Made by a program: the position numbers and the translations under genes. A model generated the notes under the pieces. The model worked only from the letters and a program-made list of their open reading frames with translations. It did no database searches and was not told the DNA's origin. This document shows positions 7,556 to 18,047 of a stretch of DNA of 64,000 nucleotides, piece after piece; position 1 is the stretch's first letter; each line of letters opens with the position of its first letter. The DNA is taken from contig LUUF01000086.1 of assembly GCA_001644045.1 (NCBI GenBank), positions 1-64,000 of the forward strand, written 5' to 3'. Source of the stretch: Methylomonas methanica (lineage in GTDB: Bacteria; Pseudomonadota; Gammaproteobacteria; Methylococcales; Methylomonadaceae).

Positions 7556-9037
7556 CTATTCGACTACCGGCAGAATCAAATAATCCGTCCATTTCCGGTC
7601 GCCGTCGGCTTCGTCTTCGGTGGGCACCAGGGTTTCGTTCCAGCCGCCGCCCAGGGCCTTGACCAGCAACACCGATGCGGACAAGCGTTGCCCCAGCAAT
7701 TGCACGGCGGTCTGTTGATTGGACAGCGCAGCTGTTTGTGCGGTCATCACGTTGATATAGCTGACCGTGCCGGCCTGGTATTGATTGTTGGTCAGAGCCA
7801 AGGCCTGTTTCGCGGCGGCGACGGCTTTGTCCTGTACTTGGGTTTCTTCATCCAGGATACGCAGTGCGGCCAGGTTATCTTCCACCTCTTGAAAACCCGT
7901 CAGCACGGTTTGCCGATACGCGGCGACGCTGGCGTCGTAGGCGTCTATCGCCTGTTTATACTGCGCATTTTTGGCGCCGCCATCGAACAAGGTCAAAGCC
8001 AGGCCGGCCGGGCCCAAGGACCAATAACGCCGCGCCATCGTGAACAAGGTGTCGGCAGTCGGCGATTGAAAACCGTTGGTCGACGCCAGATTCAGCGTCG
8101 GAAAATACGCTGCTTTGGCGACGCCGATCTGTGCATTAGCGGCGGCGATTTTGCGTTCGGCCGCGGCGATGTCCGGACGGCGCTCCAGCAATTCAGAGGG
8201 CAGACTGACCGGAACGCCCGGCGGTTGCGCATTCAATGGCGATACAGCCAGCGCCAATTCGGCCGGCATTTTGCCTATCAGCACCGCGATAGCATGTTCC
8301 AGCTTGGCGCGCTGCACGCCCAGATCGATAGACTGGGCGCGCACCGTTTCCAGTTGCGTTTCCGCCTGTACCACATCGGCCTTGGCCACCACACCGACGG
8401 CATAGCGGTTTTTAGTAATCTCCAAAATTTTCGCAAACGCCGTCACCGTTTCGTCTAACAAGGCTTTCTGGGCGTCCAGCGTTTTCATTTGAAAGTAACT
8501 GTCCGCCAACGCCGACTGGCTGGACAGAATCAGTGCATGCAAGGTCGCGGCACTGGCCTGCGCATTGCTGGTATTGGCTTCCACCTGGCGGCGCACGCTG
8601 CCCCATAAATCCGGTTCCCAGGCCACGCCGACCGCCTGGCCGAACAGGTTGCGCACCCCGCCCACCGCGACGTTCTGACCGGTGGCGGCGCGGAAGCGGT
8701 TGAAGGTGCCGGTCAATGTCGCTACCGGCAGCAAGGAGGATTGCACCGATTGCACCAGATGCTGGGCTTGCCGGTATTGGGCTTCGGCCTGGATGATGGA
8801 CTGGTTGGCGGCGGCCACCTGTTCTTCCAGTTCGTTCAGTTTGGGATCGTTAAAAATCTCCCACCATTTGCCGGGCAAGCCGGTATCGCGCGGCTGGGCC
8901 TGTTTCCAGCCCTTCACTTCTTTAAATTCCTCGGATACATTGGCTTGCGGACGCACATAATCCGGGCCTACCGTGCAGGCAGCCAACGGCAAGGTCAGTA
9001 AGGAAGCAATCAACGGTGGGCTTATTCTTAAACGCAT
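7556..9037 (-). CDS. Outer-membrane efflux lipoprotein, NodT/OprM family
   Basis: A 493-residue TolC-type outer-membrane channel. The N-terminus carries a lipoprotein signal with lipobox LAAC followed by TVGPDYVRPQ, the standard opening of NodT-family factors. Two OEP domains follow; LLERRPDIAAAERKIAAANAQIGVAKAAYFPTL is the typical hinge of the second. It would complete a tripartite pump with the two RND permeases and adaptor encoded just upstream. The gene starts 10 bp after the preceding RND stop and is the last of the tetR-adaptor-RND-RND-channel operon. Confidence 0.93.
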   Translation of the reverse strand: MRLRISPPLIASLLTLPLAACTVGPDYVRPQANVSEEFKEVKGWKQAQPRDTGLPGKWWEIFNDPKLNELEEQVAAANQSIIQAEAQYRQAQHLVQSVQSSLLPVATLTGTFNRFRAATGQNVAVGGVRNLFGQAVGVAWEPDLWGSVRRQVEANTSNAQASAATLHALILSSQSALADSYFQMKTLDAQKALLDETVTAFAKILEITKNRYAVGVVAKADVVQAETQLETVRAQSIDLGVQRAKLEHAIAVLIGKMPAELALAVSPLNAQPPGVPVSLPSELLERRPDIAAAERKIAAANAQIGVAKAAYFPTLNLASTNGFQSPTADTLFTMARRYWSLGPAGLALTLFDGGAKNAQYKQAIDAYDASVAAYRQTVLTGFQEVEDNLAALRILDEETQVQDKAVAAAKQALALTNNQYQAGTVSYINVMTAQTAALSNQQTAVQLLGQRLSASVLLVKALGGGWNETLVPTEDEADGDRKWTDYLILPVVE

Positions 9038-9047
9038 GACAATCGGT

Positions 9048-12000
9048 TTAGATGGAATGTGGCGCCGGGCTGGCGGCGCGGTTGGAAAAACGGCCGTGCA
9101 ACCACAGCCTGAACCGGTCTAGATACAAATAAACGACCGGCGTCGTGTATAAAGTTAACAGCTGGCTGAAAATCAGGCCGCCCACGATGGAAATCCCCAA
9201 AGGCTGGCGCAGTTCCGCGCCGTAACCGCTGCCCAAAGCCAGCGGTAAAGCGCCGAATAGCGCGGCCAGCGTGGTCATCAGAATGGGCCTGAAGCGCAGC
9301 ATGCAGGCCTGAAAAATCGCTTCCCGCGAATCCAAACCGCGCTCGCGCTCGGCCAGCAGCGCAAAGTCTATCATCATGATCGCATTTTTCTTGACGATGC
9401 CGATCAGCAAAATCACCCCGATTAGCGCAATGATGCTGAACTCCTTTTCGCAAGCCATCAAGGCCAGCAAGGCGCCGACGCCGGCCGAGGGCAGGGTGGA
9501 CAGAATCGTCAACGGATGTATCAGGCTTTCGTACAACACGCCCAGCACGATGTAAATACTGATCAACGCGGCCAAAACCAGCCAGGGTTGACTGCGCAAG
9601 GCTTCCTGAAACGCCTTGCCGGAGCCTTGAAAGCTGCCGGTAATGGCGGCCGGCAAGCCGATGTCGCGCAAGGCCTGGTTGATGGCGGCATCGGCCGTGG
9701 ACATCGAAATGCCGGGTTTTAAATTAAACGATAATTCGGTCACGGCAAACTGGCCTTGATGATGCACCGATAACGGCGCATTGCTCGGTGCGAAGCCGGC
9801 CAGCGCCGACAGTGGCACTTGCTTGGGCTGTGCCGGCGTGCCGTCGGCGCCGGTTCGGCCGGGCGCGCTGATATACAGTTGTTTCAGACTATCCGGCGAT
9901 TGCCAGTACTGCGGCGCCAGTTCCATCACTACCCGGTATTGGTTCAGTGGGTTATAAATCACCGACACCTGACGCTGCCCGAAGGCGCTGTTCAAGCTGT
10001 TGTCGATCAAGGCCTGGCTGACGCCGTAACGCGCGGCCAAATCCCGGTTGACGGTCAGGCCGATTTGTTCGCCCTTGTCCTGCTGACTGGTACTGACGTC
10101 GCTTAATTCCGGCAGCCGGGCCAGCGCGGCTTGTACCTTGGGCGTCCATACTCGCAATAGATCCAGATCGTCGGCTTGCAAAGTGTAATCCAGCATGCCG
10201 AAGGACATACGTCCGCCGATCCGCAGTTCCTGGGCCGGAAACATATGCAAACTGGCGCCGGGCACCCGGCCCGCCGCCTTGCGCAAGCGTTCCATCACCA
10301 CCTCGACGCCGTCGCGTTGTTCATGCGGAATTAAAGTTATGAAAATCCGCGCGCTGTTACTGCTTTGCGAACTGCCGGCAAAGCCGGCGACATTCGCAAC
10401 CGCCGGGTCTTTTTGCAAAATCTCGGAGATTTGCGCGAATTGCTTTTGCAGGGTTTGGAACGAGGTGTTTTGATCGGTTTGAATCTCGCCCAGCAAGCGG
10501 CCGCCGTCCTGGGTCGGGAAAAAGCCCTTATCGATAGCGCCGTATAAATAAATGTTTAAAGCGATGGTCGCCAGCAACAAGCTCAGCATGATGCGGCCAT
10601 GGCGCAAGGCCCAGCTCAGGCTGACCCGGTAAATATTTTGTATCCAATCGAAAGCCGCGCCGATGCCGTGATAGACGGCGCCATGTTCCTTGGCTTCCTT
10701 ACCCAGCCAGCGGGCGCACAGCATCGGGGTGGTGGTCAACGAGATCACCAGCGACACCAGTACCGCCGCCGACAAAGTCACCGCAAATTCCCGAAACAGC
10801 CGGCCAGGCACGCCGCCCATCAACAAAATCGGCAGGAACACCGCCACCAGCGACACGCTCATCGCCAGTACGGTAAATCCCACTTCCCTGGCGGCCAACA
10901 GCGCCGCGCGGAATGGCGCGACGCCTTCCTCGATATGCCGGTTGGTGTTTTCCACCACCACAATCGCATCGTCCACCACAAAGCCGGTAGCGATGGTCAA
11001 AGCCATTAAAGTCAGGTTGTTGATACTGAAGCCGCACAAATAAATCACCGCGCAAGACCCCAGTAAGGAGGCCGGCACCGCGACGATGGGTACCGCCGCC
11101 GAGCGCGGATTGCGCAGGAACACCAGTACCACCAGAATCACCAACAAGACGGCCACGAACAAGCCGTGTTCGACTTCTGTAATCGAAGCACGGATGGATA
11201 ATGATCTGTCAACCACTACCGAAAGTTCGATATTACTGGGCAATGCCGCTCGTAGCTGTGGCAGCACCGCCAATACCTGATCGACGGTTTGAATGACGTT
11301 GGCCAAGGGTTGCTTGCGGATGATCAATAGCACCGAAGGCTTGCCGTTTTTGGAACCGGTATTGCGCAAATCTTCCACAGAATCGACTGCTTCGCCCAGG
11401 TCGGCAATCGTCACCGGCGCGCCGTTGCGATACGCGACTATCAGCGGCAGATATTCCTCGGCCTTGCGGGCCTGGTCGTTGGCTTGAATCTGCCAGCGGG
11501 TGTTGGCGTTTTCCAATACGCCCTTGGGCCGGGTGACGTTGGTTTGGGCGATGGTGTTGCGCACGTCTTCCAGGCCAATGCCGTATTTACTCAGCGCGTT
11601 GGGATTCAGTTCCACACGCACCGCCGGCAAAGCCGCGCCGCCGATCTGCACTTGGCCGATACCGGGGATTTGCGAAATTTTTTGCAGCAAAATCGTCGAG
11701 GCGGAGTCGTACATCTGCCCGCGGGTAAAGCTATCCGAGGTCAGCGCCAAAATCAGAATCGGCGAGTCCGACGGGTTGTCGCGCCGGTAGCTGGGCCGGT
11801 TGGGCATATTGCTGGGCAGCATGCTGGCGGCGGCGTTGATTGCGGCTTGTACGTCGCGGCAGGCGCCGTCGATGTCGCGGTTTAAATCAAATTGCAGCGT
11901 TATCTGCGTCGAGCCTTGCGAACTGCTGGAGGTCATTTCCGTGACGCCGGCGATACGGCCCAACGCGCGTTCCAGCGGCGTAGCAACTGTCGCGGCCATC

Positions 12001-12173
12001 GTCTCGGCGCTGGCGCCAGGCATTTGCGCTTGCACCGATACGGTGGGAAAGTCAACTTGCGGCAGCGAGGAGATAGGCAGATTTAAAAACGCCAGCACGC
12101 CGCACAAGGCAATCGCGATGGTCAATAAGGTAGTGGCGACCGGGCGGCGGATGAACAATTCGGACAGGTTCAT
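9048..12173 (-). CDS. RND multidrug efflux permease, MdtC-like
   Basis: A 1041-residue hydrophobe/amphiphile efflux (HAE) RND pump. It opens with [43 protein letters not shown], diagnostic of the family; TM4 carries the proton-relay pair in [14 protein letters not shown], and the second half repeats the fold ([15 protein letters not shown]). It is a close relative of the preceding gene and, like E. coli MdtB/MdtC, the two probably assemble as a heterotrimer. Its ATG overlaps the stop of the upstream permease (ATGA). The substrate cannot be deduced; MdtABC-type pumps export bile salts, novobiocin and similar compounds. Confidence 0.92.
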   Translation of the reverse strand: MNLSELFIRRPVATTLLTIAIALCGVLAFLNLPISSLPQVDFPTVSVQAQMPGASAETMAATVATPLERALGRIAGVTEMTSSSSQGSTQITLQFDLNRDIDGACRDVQAAINAAASMLPSNMPNRPSYRRDNPSDSPILILALTSDSFTRGQMYDSASTILLQKISQIPGIGQVQIGGAALPAVRVELNPNALSKYGIGLEDVRNTIAQTNVTRPKGVLENANTRWQIQANDQARKAEEYLPLIVAYRNGAPVTIADLGEAVDSVEDLRNTGSKNGKPSVLLIIRKQPLANVIQTVDQVLAVLPQLRAALPSNIELSVVVDRSLSIRASITEVEHGLFVAVLLVILVVLVFLRNPRSAAVPIVAVPASLLGSCAVIYLCGFSINNLTLMALTIATGFVVDDAIVVVENTNRHIEEGVAPFRAALLAAREVGFTVLAMSVSLVAVFLPILLMGGVPGRLFREFAVTLSAAVLVSLVISLTTTPMLCARWLGKEAKEHGAVYHGIGAAFDWIQNIYRVSLSWALRHGRIMLSLLLATIALNIYLYGAIDKGFFPTQDGGRLLGEIQTDQNTSFQTLQKQFAQISEILQKDPAVANVAGFAGSSQSSNSARIFITLIPHEQRDGVEVVMERLRKAAGRVPGASLHMFPAQELRIGGRMSFGMLDYTLQADDLDLLRVWTPKVQAALARLPELSDVSTSQQDKGEQIGLTVNRDLAARYGVSQALIDNSLNSAFGQRQVSVIYNPLNQYRVVMELAPQYWQSPDSLKQLYISAPGRTGADGTPAQPKQVPLSALAGFAPSNAPLSVHHQGQFAVTELSFNLKPGISMSTADAAINQALRDIGLPAAITGSFQGSGKAFQEALRSQPWLVLAALISIYIVLGVLYESLIHPLTILSTLPSAGVGALLALMACEKEFSIIALIGVILLIGIVKKNAIMMIDFALLAERERGLDSREAIFQACMLRFRPILMTTLAALFGALPLALGSGYGAELRQPLGISIVGGLIFSQLLTLYTTPVVYLYLDRFRLWLHGRFSNRAASPAPHSI

Positions 12174-15100
12174 GGTTGGCTTGGGTCCTCTGCCGCTTGT
12201 TCCACTTGATTCAGCCCCAGGCCGGTGTTAACCCGGCGTGCCAGTCTGTCCATGGCCAGATAAATCACCGGCGTGGTGTACAAGGTCAATAATTGGCTAA
12301 GCAGCAAGCCGCCGACCATCGTAATACCCAGCGGATGGCGCAACTCCGAGCCGACGCCGTTGCCCAGCATCAACGGCAGCGCACCCAATAGCGCGGCCAA
12401 GGTGGTCATCAAAATCGGCCGAAAACGTAACAAGCAAGCCTGAAAAATGGCTTGCTCGGGCGGCAGATGTTGCTTGCGTTCGGCTTCCAGCGCAAAGTCT
12501 ATCATCATGATCGCGTTCTTCTTGACGATGCCGATCAACAAAATAATGCCGATGATGCCGATGATGCCCAAATCGCCGCCGGAGACTTGCAAAGCGAGCA
12601 ACGCGCCGACGCCGGCCGAGGGCAGGGTGGACAGGATCGTGATCGGGTGGATATAGCTTTCATAGAGCACGCCCAACACAATATACACGGTAACAATCGC
12701 AGCCAGGATCAGCCACAGCGTATTGCCGAGCGAGGCCTTGAAGGCTTGCGCGGCGCCCTGGTAATCGCTGCGGATGGCTAGCGGTAGTTCGATCTCGGTT
12801 TTGGCGGCATCGACGGCGGCGACCGCGTCACCCAGCGCATAGCCGGGCGCCAGATTGAACGATACAGTCGTCACCGGGAATTGATCCAGATGGCTGATCG
12901 CCAGCGTGGTCGGCCGCTCCGACAGTTCGGCGATGGCCGATAAGGGTACTTGCGTGCCGTTGGTGGAGGGTATCCGCAATTCGTTCAAGGCTTGCGGCCC
13001 GGTCTGCTCGGCGGGATCGACTTCCAAGACCACCCGGTACTGATTGGCCTGGGTGAAGATGGTCGATACCAGGCGCTGGCCGTAGGCGCTGTACAAGGCG
13101 TTATCGACCGCCGCGGTGCTGACGCCCAGGCGGCTGGCGGTGGCCCGGTCGATTTTGACGAACACCTGGCGGCCCTGATCCTGCACGTCGCTGACCACGT
13201 CGGCAAATTCCGGTCTGCCTTGCAAGGCGTCTACCAGCTTGCCGGTCCAGCGGTTCAAATCGTCGATGTCGGCGCCTTCCAGCGTAAATTGGTATTGGGT
13301 GCGGCTGACCCGGTTTTCCATCGTTAAATCCTGCACCGGTTGCAGGTACAACACGCTGCCGGGCGATTCGGCCAGACGGTTTTTCAGGCGGGCGATAATC
13401 GCGTTGGCCGATGGACGTTGATCGTGCGGTTTTAAGTTGATCAAAAACCGGCCGCTATTGGGCGTGGCGTTGACGCCGTCGACGCCGATGAACGAGGACA
13501 GGCTGTCCACGGCCGGATCTTCCAGTATCAGCTTAGCCAGCTTTTGCTGTTGCTCGGCCATGGCCGGAAACGAGACGTTTTGCGGCGCTTCGGAAAAGCC
13601 TTGAATGATGCCGGTGTCCTGGCTGGGGAAAAAGCCTTTCGGTATCCAAACATACATCGCCGCGGTCAATGCCACGGTGACGAAAAACACCAGCAAGGTC
13701 GCCGTTTGCCGTTGCATCACCCAACTCAAGCTGCGGCCGTAGGACTTGATCAAACGGCCGAACCAGTCGTCGCCGATTTCGTCTTCGCTATGGTTGCCGG
13801 TACCGGGGCGCAGCAGTTTCGCGCACATCATCGGCGTCAGGGTCAAGGACACCACCGCCGAAATTAAGATCGCCACCGCCAGCGTAATCGCAAATTCCCG
13901 AAACAGCCGGCCCACCACATCCGACATGAACAGCAGTGGAATCAATACCGCTACCAGCGAAAAAGTCAGCGAGATAATGGTAAAGCCGATTTGTGCGGAG
14001 CCTTTTAATGCCGCTTGCAAAGGCGTTTCGCCGCGTTCGATATAGCGGGAGATGTTTTCGATGACGACGATGGCATCGTCCACCACGAAGCCGGTGGCGA
14101 TGGTCAAGGCCATCAGGGTTAAATTGTTGATGCTGAAATCGGCCAGATACATCGCCGCAAACGTGCCGACCAAGGACAGCGGCACCGCGACGCCGGGGAT
14201 GATGGTGGCCGGGATATTGCGCAGGAACAGGAAGATCACCATCACCACCAGCGCCACCGCCAACAGTAGCTCGAATTGCACGTCGTGCACCGAGGCGCGG
14301 ATCGTCACGGTACGGTCGGTTAATGGCGTGACGTCTATGCCGGGAGGCAGCGAGGCTTGCAGTTTGGGCAGCAGTTCCTGAATGCTATCCACCACTTCGA
14401 TCACATTCGCGCCAGACTGGCGCTGGATGTTGACGATAACGGCCGCGCTGTCGTTGGCCCAGGCGGCCAGACGCACGTTCTCGGCGCCATCGATCACCTC
14501 GGCGACGTCTGCCAGTTTGACCGGTGCGGCGTTTTTGTAAGCGACCACCAGCTCGCGGTATTCGGCCGGCGAACGCAATTGATCGTTGCTGTCTATCGTC
14601 GCGGCGCGGCTTGGGCCGTTGATCGAACCCTTCGGTTGGTTGACGTTGGCGGCGGCAATCGCGCTGCGCACGTCTTCCAGGCTGATGCCGTAGGCGGCCA
14701 AGGCTTTGTGGTTGGCCTGGATGCGTACCGCCGGGCGCTGGCCGCCGCTGATGCTGACCATGCCGACGCCGGGTAATTGGGCGATTTTTTGCGCCAGCCG
14801 GGTATCGACCAAATCTTCTACCTTAAATAAAGGCAGCGATTTGGCGCTGACTGCCAGCGTCATAATCGGCGTATCGGCCGGATTGACCTTGCTGTAAATC
14901 GGCGCTTGCGGCAAATCGTCGGGCAGAAAGTTGGCGGCGGCGTTGATCGCGGCTTGCACGGTTTGTTCGGCAACGTCCAGATCCAAGTGCAAGTTAAACT
15001 GCAAGGTAATCACCGACGCGCCGCCGGAACTGGTGGAGCTCATTTGCGTCAAGCCGGGCATTTGCCCGAACTGCCGCTCCAGCGGCGCGGTAACGATGGA

Positions 15101-15310
15101 TGTCATCACTTCCGGGCTGGCGCCGGGATACAGCGTGGTGACCTGGATGGTCGGATAATCGACCTGCGGCAGCGCCGAGACCGGTAACAGCCGATAGGCC
15201 AATATGCCTACCAGCAGCAACGCCACCATCAACAAGGAGGTGGCTACCGGCCGCAGGATGAATAGGCGCGAAGGATTGAAGCCGGCCTTGCCCGGATCGC
15301 TAAGACTCAT
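12170..15310 (-). CDS. RND multidrug efflux permease, MdtB-like
   Basis: A 1046-residue HAE-type RND permease starting [42 protein letters not shown], as in MdtB. The TM4 aspartates lie in [17 protein letters not shown] and the C-terminal half contains [18 protein letters not shown]. It is paralogous to the following 1041-residue permease. It begins 3 bp after the adaptor stop and overlaps the next permease start, so all three are made from one message. Proton-driven export from periplasm to outside through the NodT-type channel is the expected role. Confidence 0.92.
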   Translation of the reverse strand: MSLSDPGKAGFNPSRLFILRPVATSLLMVALLLVGILAYRLLPVSALPQVDYPTIQVTTLYPGASPEVMTSIVTAPLERQFGQMPGLTQMSSTSSGGASVITLQFNLHLDLDVAEQTVQAAINAAANFLPDDLPQAPIYSKVNPADTPIMTLAVSAKSLPLFKVEDLVDTRLAQKIAQLPGVGMVSISGGQRPAVRIQANHKALAAYGISLEDVRSAIAAANVNQPKGSINGPSRAATIDSNDQLRSPAEYRELVVAYKNAAPVKLADVAEVIDGAENVRLAAWANDSAAVIVNIQRQSGANVIEVVDSIQELLPKLQASLPPGIDVTPLTDRTVTIRASVHDVQFELLLAVALVVMVIFLFLRNIPATIIPGVAVPLSLVGTFAAMYLADFSINNLTLMALTIATGFVVDDAIVVIENISRYIERGETPLQAALKGSAQIGFTIISLTFSLVAVLIPLLFMSDVVGRLFREFAITLAVAILISAVVSLTLTPMMCAKLLRPGTGNHSEDEIGDDWFGRLIKSYGRSLSWVMQRQTATLLVFFVTVALTAAMYVWIPKGFFPSQDTGIIQGFSEAPQNVSFPAMAEQQQKLAKLILEDPAVDSLSSFIGVDGVNATPNSGRFLINLKPHDQRPSANAIIARLKNRLAESPGSVLYLQPVQDLTMENRVSRTQYQFTLEGADIDDLNRWTGKLVDALQGRPEFADVVSDVQDQGRQVFVKIDRATASRLGVSTAAVDNALYSAYGQRLVSTIFTQANQYRVVLEVDPAEQTGPQALNELRIPSTNGTQVPLSAIAELSERPTTLAISHLDQFPVTTVSFNLAPGYALGDAVAAVDAAKTEIELPLAIRSDYQGAAQAFKASLGNTLWLILAAIVTVYIVLGVLYESYIHPITILSTLPSAGVGALLALQVSGGDLGIIGIIGIILLIGIVKKNAIMMIDFALEAERKQHLPPEQAIFQACLLRFRPILMTTLAALLGALPLMLGNGVGSELRHPLGITMVGGLLLSQLLTLYTTPVIYLAMDRLARRVNTGLGLNQVEQAAEDPSQP

Positions 15311-15313
15311 GGC

Positions 15314-16585
15314 TTATCCGCGCCGCCGGCGTTTGCCGGATTCGTCTTCCGGCTTGGGTTGCAATTCCGGTTTGGCGGCGACCGCTTGCCCGTCTTTCTC
15401 GGCCACATCCACCACCGTGCCGTCCTTGACCCGATCGATGCCAGTCAGGATCAATTGTTCGCCGGCCGCCAGATTAGTCTCGATTGCCACTTTTTCGCCC
15501 TCGCTGGGGCCGGGTTCGACACGGCGCAAATGGGCGATATTTTCGGCATCGACCACATACACAAACGCGCCCTGGGTATCGTGTTGCAAGGCGCTGCTGG
15601 GTATCTGGGTGACGCCATGCAAGGTATCCAGATGCATGCGCACGTTAACAAATTGATTGGCAAACAGGGTTTGCTCGTGATTGTCGAATTGCGCCTTTAG
15701 TTTGATGGTGCCGGTGGTCGGGTCGATTTGATTGTCCAGCGCGGTGAGTTTGCCTTCGGCCAATTTCAGTTTGCCGCCTCTGTCATAGGCCTCTATGTTA
15801 ATAGCCTGGCCGTCGCGATAGCGCTTCACCACTTCCGGCAATTTGTCTTCCGGCAAGGTGAACACCACGCTGATCGGCTGTAATTGGGTGATGACGACCA
15901 AGCCGTTGGCGTCGTTGGCGCGAACGATATTGCCTTGATCGATCTGCCGCAGGCCGGCGCGGCCGGAAATCGGCGCGGTCAGTTTGGCGTAACCGAGTTG
16001 CAACTTGGCGCTATCGACCAAGGCCTGATCCATTTCCACGTTACCCTGATATTGCTTGACCTGCGACGCCTGGGTGACGGTTTGTTGGGCGGCAATCGAG
16101 TCCTGGGCCAGCAAGGTTTCGTAACGGGCATGATCCAGCTCGGCATTTTTCAACAGCGCCTGATCGCGCAGTAACTGACCTTGGGCTTGTTGCAATTGCA
16201 CCTGGAACGGTCGCGGATCGATTTCGGCGAGCAAATCGCCAGCCTTGACCATTTGCCCTTCGCTGAATGCCACTTTTACCAGTTCGCCGTCCACTCGCGG
16301 CTTCACGGTGACGGTGCGCAGCGCGGTGACGGTACCGAGCGCGTTCAGATAAACCGGAAAATCGCCGCTGGCGGCGGACTGGGTGGCGACGACGGCCGGT
16401 GAGTCTTGCTGCTCGAAAAAGCGCCGGCCCTTGCCGCCGCCGCGCTCGGCTTTGGTATCCGGGGCGGCTTCGCTGTGCTGAAAATAGACGCCGGCGCCGG
16501 CCAGACTCACCACTAATATTGCGCCGGTCCAAAGCCAGGGCCGACGCTTGCTCGACGAGGGTAAATCGGAAATGTCTTGGTTCAT
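15314..16585 (-). CDS. RND periplasmic adaptor, MdtA-like
   Basis: A 423-residue HlyD/AcrA-family membrane fusion protein. An N-terminal membrane anchor (about residues 17-36, WLWTGAILVVSLAGAGVYF) is followed by a barrel/lipoyl region (VTVKPRVDGELVKVAFSEGQMVKAGDLLAEIDPRPF), an alpha-hairpin (about 130-200) and a second lipoyl half (LTAPISGRAGLRQIDQGNIV). The C-terminus is Lys/Arg-rich (KRRRRG). It links the RND permeases to the outer-membrane channel. The start overlaps the stop of the tetR gene by four bases. Confidence 0.92.
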   Translation of the reverse strand: MNQDISDLPSSSKRRPWLWTGAILVVSLAGAGVYFQHSEAAPDTKAERGGGKGRRFFEQQDSPAVVATQSAASGDFPVYLNALGTVTALRTVTVKPRVDGELVKVAFSEGQMVKAGDLLAEIDPRPFQVQLQQAQGQLLRDQALLKNAELDHARYETLLAQDSIAAQQTVTQASQVKQYQGNVEMDQALVDSAKLQLGYAKLTAPISGRAGLRQIDQGNIVRANDANGLVVITQLQPISVVFTLPEDKLPEVVKRYRDGQAINIEAYDRGGKLKLAEGKLTALDNQIDPTTGTIKLKAQFDNHEQTLFANQFVNVRMHLDTLHGVTQIPSSALQHDTQGAFVYVVDAENIAHLRRVEPGPSEGEKVAIETNLAAGEQLILTGIDRVKDGTVVDVAEKDGQAVAAKPELQPKPEDESGKRRRRG

Positions 16586-17241
16586 GCTTGGATACGCTTA
16601 GGTAAAGTTTGCGAACGGATGGCGCGGATGCCGGCCAGCGAAAAGTCCACCACATGTTCGGCAAACGCGCCGATGTCGCTCATGTCGCTGGGCAGGGCGC
16701 GTTGCGGCCGGGCTTGTTGCATTTGTTTCAGGCGCAGCAATTGAAAGCATTGGCCCATGATGCTGGCGTGGCAATATTGCAATTGTTGTTCGCTGGCGTC
16801 CTGGCCCAGACATTCGCGCAGCAAACCGAACATTTGCTGACGCTGCGGATTAATTTCCTTTTCCAGAATGTCGGCCAGCAAGCGGGTCGGTTGCGCCATT
16901 TCCTTATGAATGATTGCAAACGAATACGAGTCGTCGTCGGCCAAGCGACGGATTAGTGATTGGATACGCCCGGCCAGCCGCTGTTCCACGGGCGCCTGCT
17001 GCGACACGCCGCCGTCGGGCGGATACTGGCCCAGTTCGTGGTTGAAGGCATGGCGCCAGGCTTCCAGATACAGGGTTTGCTTGTCGCCGAAGTGATAATT
17101 CACCGAGGCGATATTGGCTTGAGCCTGCTCGCATATATCTGCGATGGTCGAGTCCTGATAGCCTTTCTCGGCAAAAATCCGGCTGGCTGCGGTTAACAGC
17201 CGGTCGCGAGTTTTCTCCGACTTGGTTTTAAGGTCAGTCAT
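16582..17241 (-). CDS. TetR-family repressor with CerR-type C-terminal domain
   Basis: A 219-residue regulator if started at the ATG at 17241 (MTDLKTKSEKTRDRLL), which places the helix-turn-helix at the family's usual distance; the open frame extends 40 codons further upstream without a typical domain. The HTH reads IADICEQAQANIASVNYHFGDKQTLYLEAW. The C-terminal half resembles the DUF1956 domain of CerR/CecR-type regulators (MAQPTRLLADILEKEINPQRQQMF). It is the first gene of the RND operon and is translationally coupled to the adaptor, so it probably represses its own operon and is relieved by a pump substrate. A candidate operator lies 39 bp upstream. Confidence 0.85.
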   Translation of the reverse strand: MTDLKTKSEKTRDRLLTAASRIFAEKGYQDSTIADICEQAQANIASVNYHFGDKQTLYLEAWRHAFNHELGQYPPDGGVSQQAPVEQRLAGRIQSLIRRLADDDSYSFAIIHKEMAQPTRLLADILEKEINPQRQQMFGLLRECLGQDASEQQLQYCHASIMGQCFQLLRLKQMQQARPQRALPSDMSDIGAFAEHVVDFSLAGIRAIRSQTLPKRIQA

Positions 17242-17279
17242 GCATTCGGCTACAAATAAGGGGGATTGAAATTGGCGAT

Positions 17280-17295
17280 TCAAATTTGCATTTGA
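17280..17295. promoter_or_regulatory. Candidate TetR operator upstream of the RND operon
   Basis: TCAAATTTGCATTTGA is a perfect 6+4+6 palindrome 39 bp before the tetR start, in the 362-base divergent region between tetR and the 17604 gene. Size, symmetry and position suit an autoregulatory TetR operator, but this is inferred. The rest of the intergenic stretch (17242-17603) shows no gene. Confidence 0.45.
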
Positions 17296-17603
17296 CTGAG
17301 CAAACGATATGCCAGGTTTTATCGTGTTGTTTTTTATAAGGATTGGAAATGGTGGTTGCATTATGTTGCTCGAAATTCAGCAGCGGCTGGTTGCGGGGTG
17401 TTGCGATCTGGACAGTAGGGTGTTGGTTTGGTTTCGAGCTTAACCATTTTTTACACTTGGCCGGGTGGTAGACACTGCTTTTACACTCGTACAAAGCACG
17501 GTAGGCTCATCAGAGGCATGTCCTGATTGCCTGGATCAATATTTCCAAAACAAAGTTTTCCAACTTAAATTAAGATGCCGCGACAATTCAAGCGAGGATA
17601 AAT

Positions 17604-17987
17604 ATGAATAAAACCGATGCCATTTTGAACAAGGGTCAGAAGCTCTATGAAGACGATGCCTATATTTTGCTGTGGACGAAATTTTTTGGTCTAAGCCTGC
17701 TGGCGCTGACCTCTTACTATGTTTATGACAGACAAAAGCAGCGGCTGATCAAACTGATTAGCAGAGAAAAAACCTATCTGATGAGCATCAGCTACTACCT
17801 GACTCATGACTATGGCTTTAGCCCCAAAATGGTGTTGGAAAGTATCAGTCTGTTTAAGGATTTTTCTATAGCCGTTGCCGATAGAGGCGGCGAGACCTGG
17901 AAGAGCTTCTTTGCGGAAACCGCCAAAGATAAGGCCAGAACTTATGCGGTGCGGGGCATCCGTAAGGATAAAAAAGCCAAGATTTGA
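17604..17987 (+). CDS. Small hypothetical protein with one membrane segment
   Basis: A 127-residue protein I do not recognise. One hydrophobic segment lies near residues 24-42 (LLWTKFFGLSLLALTSYYVY); the remainder is basic and soluble-looking, with an amphipathic region and a Lys/Arg-rich C-terminus (GIRKDKKAKI). The start has a clear ribosome binding site (GAGGA, 7 bases before the ATG). It stands alone, divergent from the tetR-RND operon and convergent with the large PAS-GGDEF-EAL gene. No function can be assigned. Confidence 0.65.
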   Translation: MNKTDAILNKGQKLYEDDAYILLWTKFFGLSLLALTSYYVYDRQKQRLIKLISREKTYLMSISYYLTHDYGFSPKMVLESISLFKDFSIAVADRGGETWKSFFAETAKDKARTYAVRGIRKDKKAKI

Positions 17988-18047
17988 GGCTTGGGTTTGG
18001 TTGCAGTGCCGGGTTCCGGAACGCGCGATTTGGTGCTTGCGAATCGT

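Noticed and set aside
17515..17530. Sigma-54-like GGCATGTCCTGATTGC upstream of the 17604 gene
   Set aside because: GG and GC are 12 bases apart, not 10; spacing is critical for sigma-54.
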